A stretch of DNA of 64,000 nucleotides from Sinomonas humi (GTDB lineage: Bacteria > Actinomycetota > Actinomycetes > Actinomycetales > Micrococcaceae), in NCBI RefSeq assembly GCF_000802235.1, contig NZ_JTDL01000104.1:62001-126000 (forward strand), written 5' to 3'. The notes under the pieces were generated by a model. It was not told the DNA's origin. It searched no databases and saw nothing but the letters and a program-made list of their open reading frames with translations. Shown here in pieces: positions 57,391 through 64,000 of this stretch; position 1 is the stretch's first letter, and each line of letters starts with the position of its first letter. Both the position numbers and the translations under genes were made by a program.

Positions 57391-57404
57391 GGCCTTCCTG
57401 GCCC

Positions 57405-57764
57405 TCAGCCTTGTTCCTTCCGACGCTCGTCCCAGCGCGCCTCGAGCCGTGAGAGGAAACCGCTCTTGGAGCGCCCTGCGCGCGGCGCACGCATTCGGCC
57501 CGGGCGCCTCAGAGTCCCGTAGTAGACGCTCGCACCCATGATCAGAAATCCGATGACTCCGACGAACACGTTTGAGAATTGGACCCCGCCCAAGAGCAGG
57601 ACCAAGAGTCCCACGATGCCGCCGAGCACTCCCAAGACGACATGACGCGTCGAGAATCGGCGTAGCGCGTCAGCCCCCATGGAGTCCGCGAATTTGGGGT
57701 CTTCCTCGTGCAGCTGCTTCTCAAGCTGCTCGAGCATCTTCTGTTCGTGCTCGGAGAGAGGCAT
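57405..57764 (-). CDS. DUF3040 family membrane protein
   Basis: A 119-residue actinobacterial protein, function unknown. The N-terminal amphipathic segment MPLSEHEQKMLEQLEKQLHEEDPKFA is the DUF3040 hallmark. Two membrane helices follow at about 42-60 and 66-83, then a strongly basic C-terminal tail (RRPGRMRAPRAGRSKSG). It lies immediately upstream of mraZ, as in M. tuberculosis (Rv2169c near the dcw cluster). ATG 57764 has AAGGAG upstream. A terminator separates it from mraZ. Confidence 0.92.
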   Translation of the reverse strand: MPLSEHEQKMLEQLEKQLHEEDPKFADSMGADALRRFSTRHVVLGVLGGIVGLLVLLLGGVQFSNVFVGVIGFLIMGASVYYGTLRRPGRMRAPRAGRSKSGFLSRLEARWDERRKEQG

Positions 57765-57957
57765 CGCGACTCCTTCTTGCCTACTGCGACGGACACAGGA
57801 CCGCCATCAGCACAACGCACCGGACCGACGTCCAGTTCCGCGAGCATCGGTTGGGGCTCAACGAGCTGCCCCGCCCGTCCGTGATAGTTCTCCGGCTGCC
57901 CGCCGATTCGATGCTTCACCGATATTCAAGGTCTTTTAAGGATATGCTTTCGGGTTC

Positions 57958-59253
57958 TCATCCAAAAGGGGCGGTGGGCCCGTCGGGCCCTTTCGCAGGA
58001 CCACCGAGAGAGGGCGGACGACGCCGCTCGTCGCCGTCGTCCAGAAGGCTCGCCGGCCGCAGGGATGAGCTCCCGAAGCGCGCAGTCACGGCGTCGAGCG
58101 CCTGCTCTGCGCTCCGCCAGTTCTCGTCTCGCCTTTCGAGGCTCAGCTGGACGGCACCGCCCCCGCGCACGAGCCGCTCACCACGGAGCCCGATGAGGCG
58201 GACACTCTGGGGCCTCGGACCGAGAGCTGCGAGCAGTCGGACCCCCTCTTCGAACAGCACTTGGGCCGAATCGGTGGGAACGGTCAACCCCCGTGATCTC
58301 GAGAGGGTGGAGAAGTCGGCGTAGCGGAGCTTGAGGGCAACAGTTCCGGCCTCGAGTCCGGAGGAGCGCAGGCGCCCGGCGATGCGGTGGGCGAGCCTCA
58401 GGAGCTCGCGGCGCAACACCGCTTCCTCGCTCACGTCCGCCCCAAAGGTCTCCTCGGCCCCGATGCTCTTCTCATCGCGCTGGGGCGTGACGCGCCTCTC
58501 GTCGATTCCCCAGCTGAGCGCCTTCGCGTGCAGCCCGGAGGCGCCGAGCGCCCTGTGGAGCGTGGAGTCGGGCGTATTCGCCAGATCGGCAACGGTATGG
58601 ATGCCGAGCCGCGCGAGGACCTCCGCTGTCTTGCCCCCGATACCCCACAGGGCCTTGACCGGCAGGGAGTGCAGATACGGCACGGTCTCCTCTGGGCGGA
58701 TCACTAGGAGCCCGTCGGGCTTGCAGCGGGCCGAAGCGATCTTCGCCACAAATTTGCTGGATGCGACACCCACGGACGCGGTGAGGCCGAGGCGTTGACG
58801 CACGGCGGCCTTGATCGATGCAGCGATCTGCTCGGGCGCCCCGAGCCTCCGGACCGCTCCTGAGACGTCGAGGAAGGCTTCGTCGACGCTGAGCGGCTCG
58901 ACGAGATCGGTGAATTCGCCGAGGAGCTTCATGAGCTCCCGAGAGGCCTCGTAGTACAGCGCGTGCCTGGGCTCCACGACGATGGCATGCGGGCACAGCC
59001 GCAACGCGTTCGCCATGGGCATTGCACTTCGCACGCCGTAGGCCCGCGCCTCATAGCTCGCCGAGAGCACCACGGACCGTTCCGAGGGAAAGCCGACGAT
59101 CACCAATTTGCCGCGCAGCTCAGGGCGCTCTCGCTGCTCGACGCCAACGAAGAACGCGTCCATGTCGACGTGGAGAATTCCGCGTCGGCGGAGGTCCTCA
59201 AGCGGTTCGAGCGCCGCTCCCCCGCCGGCTCCCCCGACGTCCTTCGCATCCAC
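57958..59253 (-). CDS. dinB: DNA polymerase IV (Y family)
   Basis: A 431-residue translesion polymerase. Catalytic motifs are ILHVDMDAFFVGVEQ near the N-terminus and LSVDEAFLDVSG (SVDEA) in the palm. The YEARAYGVRSAMPM finger segment, the ALWGIGGKTAEVLARLGI helix-hairpin-helix and the little-finger domain (SIGAEETFGADV) follow. The C-terminal ~40 residues are Pro/Gly-rich, and I see no clear beta-clamp motif at the extreme end. ATG 59253 is the first in frame. The 193-base stretch to the DUF3040 gene is relatively AT-rich and probably carries the DUF3040 promoter. Confidence 0.95.
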   Translation of the reverse strand: MDAKDVGGAGGGAALEPLEDLRRRGILHVDMDAFFVGVEQRERPELRGKLVIVGFPSERSVVLSASYEARAYGVRSAMPMANALRLCPHAIVVEPRHALYYEASRELMKLLGEFTDLVEPLSVDEAFLDVSGAVRRLGAPEQIAASIKAAVRQRLGLTASVGVASSKFVAKIASARCKPDGLLVIRPEETVPYLHSLPVKALWGIGGKTAEVLARLGIHTVADLANTPDSTLHRALGASGLHAKALSWGIDERRVTPQRDEKSIGAEETFGADVSEEAVLRRELLRLAHRIAGRLRSSGLEAGTVALKLRYADFSTLSRSRGLTVPTDSAQVLFEEGVRLLAALGPRPQSVRLIGLRGERLVRGGGAVQLSLERRDENWRSAEQALDAVTARFGSSSLRPASLLDDGDERRRPPSLGGPAKGPDGPTAPFG

Positions 59254-59327
59254 TCCCCCATGCTAGGCCGCTGGTCCCCGCCCCGTAGACTTGACCGGGA
59301 CTCAGCCGGAACAACAGGAGGATGCGA

Positions 59328-59936
59328 GTGCCAGTGCGGAAGATGACGGTGCCGAGGACGACTATGCCGAAGATGACAATTCCGAAGAGGACAGCACAGC
59401 TGAGGAATCGTCGCGGAGGGATCGTCCCGGTCGTCGCCATCGCCGCCGTGCTTCTCGCGGGCTGCTCCGACTCAGGCACGGCAAGCGCGCAGGCGACCGC
59501 TTCTCCGGCTGCGAGCGCAACACCCTCCCCCACGGCCACGGATGCCGCCTCGCCGACGGCGAGCGCAAGCGACACCCCGTCGTCGTCCGCATCTTCCACC
59601 GTCAACGCTCTCGTTCCCGGATTCCCCACCAAGGTCATTCCGATCATGCCCGGTTCGACACCGCTATCTACCAGCTACGACGCCACCACCACCCCAGCGA
59701 AAGCCTCCCTCATCGCCTCGACTTCCTCGGCTTCGGCCCAGATCCTCTCCTATTACTCAGGGCAGTTCACGAGCCAAAGCTTCACCGCGGTTGCCCCCAC
59801 CAAGGTCGGGACGACGGACAGCCAGGACTTCGTCCGCTCGAACGGCAAGGAGACTGTGAACGTCGCCGTCGTCACCGTCGATGGGCGCACGACCTACACG
59901 GTCGGCGCCTCCGTGAACCCCTCGGCCCTCAAGTAG
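59328..59936 (+). CDS. Putative lipoprotein
   Basis: A 202-residue secreted lipoprotein. After a basic N-terminus comes a hydrophobic stretch (IVPVVAIAAVLLAGC) with lipobox LAGC, the lipidated Cys at about residue 46. A Ser/Thr/Ala-rich low-complexity spacer follows (~50-95), then a small globular domain of ~100 residues (LIASTSSASAQILSYYSGQF...TVDGRTTYTVGASV) that I cannot assign. AGGAGG touches ATG 59322 but is 6 bases from GTG 59328, so GTG is the likelier start. The signal peptide is unusually long and begins with a repeated MT(V/I)P(R/K) pattern. It ends 1 base before the polyprenyl synthase start. Confidence 0.85.
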   Translation: MPVRKMTVPRTTMPKMTIPKRTAQLRNRRGGIVPVVAIAAVLLAGCSDSGTASAQATASPAASATPSPTATDAASPTASASDTPSSSASSTVNALVPGFPTKVIPIMPGSTPLSTSYDATTTPAKASLIASTSSASAQILSYYSGQFTSQSFTAVAPTKVGTTDSQDFVRSNGKETVNVAVVTVDGRTTYTVGASVNPSALK

Positions 59937-59937
59937 C

Positions 59938-61041
59938 ATGTCGGCCCAAGCAGCCGCGTCGGCCCAGCAGGACGAACAGGCTCGCTTCCGCGAATCCCTC
60001 GCGCACGAGCTCACCCGCTTCATCGAAGGGCGAGCCGCGGCGATGGCCCGCGTGTCCGCCGATGTCGCGCCGCTCATGGACGCGATCTCTGGCCTTGTGA
60101 CAGGAGGGAAGCGACTCCGGGCACTCTTCTGCTACTGGGGCTGGCGTGGTGCTGGTGGCGAAGTCCTCGGCCGCGAAGCAGTTCAGGCCGGAGTCGCGCT
60201 CGAACTCTTCCAAGCCGCCGCGCTCATCCACGATGACATCATCGATCGCTCCGATATACGCCGGGGCGGTCCCAGTGTGCACCGAAGGTTCGGGCAGCTG
60301 CACCGCGACAACCGCTGGGCACTCGACGAAGAGCGCTTCGGGCAGGCGGCAGCAATCCTCACGGGCGACCTGTGCCTCTCCTTCTGCGAGGAAGCATTCA
60401 CTGCAATCGGCCCGGCCGCCGGGTCGACGACGGCCGCTCGCCGCATCTTCAACACCATGCGCGCAGAAGTGATGGCCGGCCAATACCTCGACATCCTCGA
60501 GGAAGTCGTGGGGCCGAGCCGTGCGCGGAGCGAGGCTGTCGCCGCCGCCGCCAATGTCATCCGCTTCAAGTCCGCAAAGTATTCGACGGAGCATCCGCTC
60601 GCAATCGGGGCCGCGCTCGCCGGCGCCGATGAGGAACTGCTTGCCGCTTACTCGCGCTTCTCGCTTCCGCTCGGCGAAGCCTTCCAACTGCGCGATGACG
60701 TCCTCGGGGTCTTCGGGGACCCCCAGACGACGGGCAAGCCTGCTGGCGATGATCTGCGCGAGGGAAAGCGCACAGTGCTTGTCGCCTACGCGCTCGAACG
60801 GTCGACGGCGGCGGGAGCGGCGCTGCTGGAAGAGAGCCTGGGCAGGCAGGACCTTGGCGACGACGATGTCGAGCGCCTACGCGAGATCATCAGCACGAGC
60901 GGGGCGCTCGACGCGACCGAGACGCTCATCGACGGTCTCTCGACGCGCGCATTCGAAGCGCTCGGCGAGCTTCCCGTACCCGCGGACGTGTGCGCCGCGC
61001 TTCAGGGCCTGGGCCTCGCAGCTGTCCAGCGCGCCGCCTGA
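59938..61041 (+). CDS. Polyprenyl (geranylgeranyl-type) diphosphate synthase
   Basis: A 367-residue trans-isoprenyl diphosphate synthase. The first Asp-rich motif is in LIHDDIIDRSDIRRG (DDxxD), the second in FQLRDDVLGVFGD (DDxxD). GGKRLRALFCYW and KSAKYSTEHPLAIGAAL are also diagnostic. The chain length of the product is set by residues before the first motif (here FQAAALIHDD), and I do not predict it beyond a probable C15-C20 or longer product. It begins 1 base after the lipoprotein stop. The order polyprenyl synthase, Rv2175c homologue, pknL is conserved with M. tuberculosis (idsA2 to pknL). Confidence 0.93.
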   Translation: MSAQAAASAQQDEQARFRESLAHELTRFIEGRAAAMARVSADVAPLMDAISGLVTGGKRLRALFCYWGWRGAGGEVLGREAVQAGVALELFQAAALIHDDIIDRSDIRRGGPSVHRRFGQLHRDNRWALDEERFGQAAAILTGDLCLSFCEEAFTAIGPAAGSTTAARRIFNTMRAEVMAGQYLDILEEVVGPSRARSEAVAAAANVIRFKSAKYSTEHPLAIGAALAGADEELLAAYSRFSLPLGEAFQLRDDVLGVFGDPQTTGKPAGDDLREGKRTVLVAYALERSTAAGAALLEESLGRQDLGDDDVERLREIISTSGALDATETLIDGLSTRAFEALGELPVPADVCAALQGLGLAAVQRAA

Positions 61042-61047
61042 GGCGAC

Positions 61048-61380
61048 CTACCAGGCGAGGATCTGCGCCCGCCGTCGGATCTCGGTCTTCCGGCCCTCAC
61101 GGAGGGCGTCGATCGGACGGCCCTTGAGCGATTCGTCAGGCGTGAAGAGCCACGTGATGAGCTCCTCGTCCGAGAACCCGGCATCGGCGAGGACCGCAAT
61201 CGTGCCCTTGAGGCTATCCACCACGTGGTCACCGTCGATGAAAAGTGCGGGAACCGAGCGGATGTTCCGCTCACCGATCCGGAGTGCCACGAGTGCCCGC
61301 TCATCCAAGAGCCCGTGCACCTTGGTGATCTTGCAGCCGAGCCTTTCGGCGATCTCGGGCAACGGAAGCCACTCTGACAC
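61048..61380 (-). CDS. Rv2175c family DNA-binding protein
   Basis: A 110-residue protein of the Rv2175c family: an N-terminal winged-helix-like half (WLPLPEIAERLGCKITKVHGLLDERAL) and a C-terminal half (LKGTIAVLADAGFSDEELITWLFTPDESL). In M. tuberculosis the homologue is a DNA-binding substrate of the adjacent kinase PknL, and a PknL-like gene lies 1.4 kb away here. Start GTG 61380. It is convergent with the polyprenyl synthase, only 6 bases apart, with no hairpin between. Confidence 0.9.
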   Translation of the reverse strand: MSEWLPLPEIAERLGCKITKVHGLLDERALVALRIGERNIRSVPALFIDGDHVVDSLKGTIAVLADAGFSDEELITWLFTPDESLKGRPIDALREGRKTEIRRRAQILAW

Positions 61381-61564
61381 CAGCTCTTCAATCTCACTGA
61401 CCGCATAAGCGTGCCATGGAGCAGGCCGCGGCTCCTAGTCCGCCGTCTGGGCGCCTTGTGCTCCCCTCGGATCCATGAGAGATTCACTTGAGTCACATCC
61501 GTATCTGAAGTTGTCATATGGCACTTCTGTAACAGCAGACACATGGTCACAGGGAGGACTATTC

Positions 61565-62707
61565 ATGTCGGCCACCCGTCAGGCACTGCCCGGGCACAGG
61601 TCCAAGCTGCCCACCGTCGCCGTCACGACGGCCACGCTCCCTGCCGTGGTCCTCTCGTCGCTCGCCCTCGCACAACCCGCCACCGCCGCGATTGCCCCTG
61701 CGCAGCTCCAAGGCGCCCACACGGACGTGGAAGCAAAGGTCGCCCAGGCTGACGTCGTGCCAGCCTCCGAGATCGCCTCCCTCGTCCCGAGCCGTCTCGC
61801 GCCCGCGGTCGTGGCCGCCGCTCCATCCCCACCAGCCGAGTACACGGTTGCCCGTGGTGACACCGTGATCGGCATCTCTACGCGGTTCGGGCTCGACTGG
61901 CATCAAGTCCTCGAGCTGAATGGGCTCCATGAGAGCTCGCTGATCTTCCCCGGCCAAAAGCTGCGACTCGCCGGCAGCCCTTCCCCCGCGGCCACCCCAG
62001 CCCCCACACCGCCCCCAGCTGCCCCGCAGTCGGGTGGAAGCTACACGATCCGGCCGGGAGACACGCTCTATGGCATCGCGGCGAGGCTCAAGGTCTCGCT
62101 CGGTGACTTGCTCTCCGCCAACGGCCTCAGCCTCTCATCGGTCATCTATGCGGGTCGCACCCTCAAGCTTCCTGGTGGCTCCCCTGCTGTCACGGCAGCA
62201 TCGGCCGCTCCGGCGAAGCCTCTCGTCGCAAACAGCTTCCTCGGCTTCACGTACCCTGACGCCGTGGTCTCGTCAGCGAACGAGAACAAGCGGATCCTCA
62301 ATGCCGCCCCCGTTCCGACGCGGGAGCAGATGAAGCAGATCGTTGCCGACACGGCTCGCACTATGGGCGTCGACCCCGTCCTCGCCCTCTCCCTCGCGTA
62401 TCAGGAGTCTGGTTTCAACCAGCGCGCGGTCTCCCCCGCCAATGCCATCGGCGTCATGCAGCTCGTCCCTTCCTCCGCGGACTGGGCCTCGGGGTTGGTG
62501 GGGCGAAACCTCAATCCTCTCGACCCCAGGGACAACGCAACCGCGGGCATCGCGATCCTCCGCGCGCTCCTCGACGCCGGCCCCTCCCAGGACATCGCGA
62601 TCGCTGGCTACTACCAAGGCCAGAGCTCGGTTGCGAAGCGCGGGATGTTCGACGACACCAAGGCGTACGTCAAGGCGGTCAAGGCGAACATGTCGCTCTT
62701 CCGCTGA
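61565..62707 (+). CDS. Secreted LysM and lytic-transglycosylase-like wall hydrolase
   Basis: A 380-residue exported cell-wall protein. A signal peptide (residues ~1-45, basic then TATLPAVVLSSLALAQPATA, cleavage near ATAA) is followed by two LysM peptidoglycan-binding domains at about 98-141 (YTVARGDTVIGISTRFGL) and 159-202 (YTIRPGDTLYGIAARLKV). A C-terminal SLT domain has the catalytic Glu in LSLAYQESGFNQRAVSPANAIGVMQLVP. ATG 61565 has GGGAGG 8 bases upstream. Its gene precedes the PknL-like kinase by 49 bases. LysM plus transglycosylase suggests wall remodelling. Confidence 0.92.
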   Translation: MSATRQALPGHRSKLPTVAVTTATLPAVVLSSLALAQPATAAIAPAQLQGAHTDVEAKVAQADVVPASEIASLVPSRLAPAVVAAAPSPPAEYTVARGDTVIGISTRFGLDWHQVLELNGLHESSLIFPGQKLRLAGSPSPAATPAPTPPPAAPQSGGSYTIRPGDTLYGIAARLKVSLGDLLSANGLSLSSVIYAGRTLKLPGGSPAVTAASAAPAKPLVANSFLGFTYPDAVVSSANENKRILNAAPVPTREQMKQIVADTARTMGVDPVLALSLAYQESGFNQRAVSPANAIGVMQLVPSSADWASGLVGRNLNPLDPRDNATAGIAILRALLDAGPSQDIAIAGYYQGQSSVAKRGMFDDTKAYVKAVKANMSLFR

Positions 62708-62744
62708 ACTGCGGGGCATCCGCTCCGCGTCCCCTCGTTCGTCT

Positions 62745-62750
62745 TAGGAT
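62745..62750 (+). promoter_or_regulatory. -10 element of a probable leaderless kinase promoter
   Basis: TAGGAT ends 6 bases before GTG 62757. A weak AGG follows it, too close to the start for a normal Shine-Dalgarno. Confidence 0.4.
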
Positions 62751-62756
62751 CGTAGG

Positions 62757-64000
62757 GTGAACGGACAGCACACGGACGGCCTCGTAGGCGGCCTCGTCGG
62801 CGACCGCTACGAGGTCGAGTCGCTGCTCGGGACGGGCGGGATGGCGACGGTCTATCTCGCCACCGACACAAAGCTCCAGCGGCGCGTCGCCCTCAAGGTC
62901 CTCCACCCGCACCTGAGCCGGGATCAGAACTTCGCGGAACGCTTCGAGCGCGAGGCCATCGCGGCGGCTCAGCTCTCGCATCCTCACGTCGTCTCCATGC
63001 TCGATCGCGGCCAGGATGGCGGCGTGCTGTACCTCGTCATGGAGTACGTCCCCGGACGGACGCTCCGCGAACTCCTCGACGAGAACGGCGCGCTCGCGCC
63101 GAAGCAGGCGCTGGCCCTCATCGATGCCGTGGTGGAGGGCCTCGCGGCCGCACATGCTGCAGGCATCATCCACCGCGACGTCAAGCCCGCGAACGTGCTC
63201 CTCGCCGACGACGGTCGCGTCAAGGTCGGGGACTTCGGTCTCGCCCGCAGCCTCAGCGCGACGAACGTGACAGACACCCTCTTCGGCACCGCGGAATACA
63301 TCGCACCTGAAATGCTCACGGGGCGCCCGGTCGACGCTAGGACCGATCTCTACGCAACCGGCGTGATGCTGTTCGAGATGCTCACCGGGCATCCGCCGTT
63401 CACGGGCAGCGAGCGCAGCTACGTCGCGTACCGCCACGTCAACGAGGACGTGCCCGCCCCTTCGATGCTTGCCCCCGGGCTCGCCCCCGAGCTCGACGAA
63501 CTCGTCGGGTGGATGACCCGGCGAGACCCCGATGGCCGGCCGCCGAGCGCTCTCGCACTGCTCGGCGAGGTCCGTGACATCAGGCGCTCCCTCACAGACG
63601 AGCAGCTCGACTACAGGGCTCCAGGGGCGAAGGTGCACGGCGTCGAGGCCGCCACGAGCCTCATCGGGCCCCACGAGTCGCTCACCGAGCAGATGACGAC
63701 ACATCGGACCCAAGCGCTCGGCCACAGCCCAAACAGGGCTCAGGGAACAGAAGTCATCACGGCCATGGGTTCGGGACACACGAGCGTCATGCCGCGGCCG
63801 GCGCCGCCCGCCCCCCGCAGCCCGCGGGAGCTGCGGCGACAGGCGAAGGCGGAGGACCGGGCCGTGCGTGCCGCGGCCGCACGGCCCACTCATCAGCTCG
63901 GCAAGGGGAATCCCCGGCGACGCGGAGCGATCTGGCTTGCCATCGTCGTCGTCCTCGCCCTCCTCGCCGCGGCCGCAGGCTGGTTCTTCGGCTTCGGACC
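62757..64000 (+). CDS. PknL-like Ser/Thr protein kinase with PASTA-type architecture expected (3' end missing)
   Basis: At least 414 residues, cut by the window end. A complete Hanks-type kinase domain is present: glycine loop LLGTGGMATVY, Lys in RVALKVL, HRDVKPANVLL with His139, Asp141 and Lys143, DFGLARSLS, and GTAEYIAPEML with intact APE. A juxtamembrane linker rich in Arg, Pro and Ala follows, then a membrane helix at the very end (~390-412, AIWLAIVVVLALLAAAAGWFF). The gene context (Rv2175c homologue next door) supports PknL. In mycobacteria PknL has PASTA repeats outside the membrane; these would lie beyond the window. GTG 62757 is the start. Confidence 0.93.
   Translation, partial: MNGQHTDGLVGGLVGDRYEVESLLGTGGMATVYLATDTKLQRRVALKVLHPHLSRDQNFAERFEREAIAAAQLSHPHVVSMLDRGQDGGVLYLVMEYVPGRTLRELLDENGALAPKQALALIDAVVEGLAAAHAAGIIHRDVKPANVLLADDGRVKVGDFGLARSLSATNVTDTLFGTAEYIAPEMLTGRPVDARTDLYATGVMLFEMLTGHPPFTGSERSYVAYRHVNEDVPAPSMLAPGLAPELDELVGWMTRRDPDGRPPSALALLGEVRDIRRSLTDEQLDYRAPGAKVHGVEAATSLIGPHESLTEQMTTHRTQALGHSPNRAQGTEVITAMGSGHTSVMPRPAPPAPRSPRELRRQAKAEDRAVRAAAARPTHQLGKGNPRRRGAIWLAIVVVLALLAAAAGWFFGFG

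Larger units (their letters stand above)
57020..57404. other. Regulatory/intergenic region between DUF3040 gene and mraZ
   Basis: These 385 bases contain no gene. Right to left on the minus strand they hold: a TGGGG array (57362-57390), the DUF3040 terminator (57313-57343), a pair of 17-bp direct repeats (57273-57289 and 57292-57308), plus-strand GTGGRG boxes (57174-57200 and 57225-57230), and then the mraZ promoter with its operator. Confidence 0.7.

Noticed and set aside
57154-57400. Possible CRISPR-like or satellite repeat in the G-rich intergenic DNA
   Set aside because: Repeats are short (6-17 bp), few and without equal-length spacers; they are better explained as regulator boxes and terminator T-runs.

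Overview
The window is high-GC actinobacterial chromosome. It contains core genes only: no rRNA, tRNA, CRISPR array, insertion sequence or intact prophage was seen. Several features point to the Micrococcaceae (Arthrobacter/Sinomonas-like). These are a dcw cluster with sepF and wag31/divIVA but no ftsA, actinobacterial marker families (DUF3040, DUF4191, Rv2175c, NrdR, a polyphosphate glucokinase), and a MurE whose specificity motif reads DDPH rather than the DNPR of meso-DAP enzymes. The last fits an L-lysine peptidoglycan. The genus is inferred, not proven.

Layout. 1-5.5 kb: 3'-truncated primary sigma factor sigA, a DUF4192 protein, an MFS transporter and a PAC2-family protein, all on the minus strand, then a roughly 600-bp stretch holding only tiny candidate ORFs. 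5.5-21.6 kb: a mostly plus-strand block with pepA, lpdA (E3), sucB (E2 with two lipoyl domains), a small membrane protein, an OsmC/Ohr protein, a minus-strand pair (tricorn-like S41 peptidase coupled to an atypical Ser/Thr kinase), then lipB, lipA, a DUF4191 protein, an RDD protein and glnA1. E2/E3 and lipoate synthesis therefore sit together, and the gene order resembles the M. tuberculosis Rv2213-Rv2225 region. 21.6-30.5 kb: nitrogen control (glnA1, glnE, glnA2), unannotated small ORFs behind glnE, panB, a tiny SPOR-like protein, map, ppgK and nrdR.

30.5-57.8 kb: a long minus-strand superoperon. In transcription order it reads DUF3040, mraZ, rsmH, ftsL-like, ftsI, murE, murF, mraY, murD, ftsW, murG, murC, ftsQ, ftsZ, pgeF, yggS, sepF, yggT, wag31, lspA, rluD, dnaE, a membrane protein, hisD, nrdR. 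Many junctions overlap by 4 to 11 nt (ATGA or GTGA), which implies translational coupling of peptidoglycan-precursor synthesis with division. 58-64 kb: dinB, a lipoprotein, a polyprenyl diphosphate synthase, an Rv2175c-like DNA-binding protein, a LysM/transglycosylase wall protein and a PknL-like kinase cut by the window end.

The sequence shows convincing regulatory sites: a GlnR-type operator upstream of glnA1, an NrdR box plus sigma-A-like promoter upstream of nrdR, and a 10-bp-periodic MraZ operator overlapping the mraZ promoter. Other points of interest are a series of likely leaderless promoters (TANNNT 6-9 nt before the start codon), a kinase with an altered catalytic loop fused by translational coupling to a giant protease, and several very short ORFs missed by length cut-offs.
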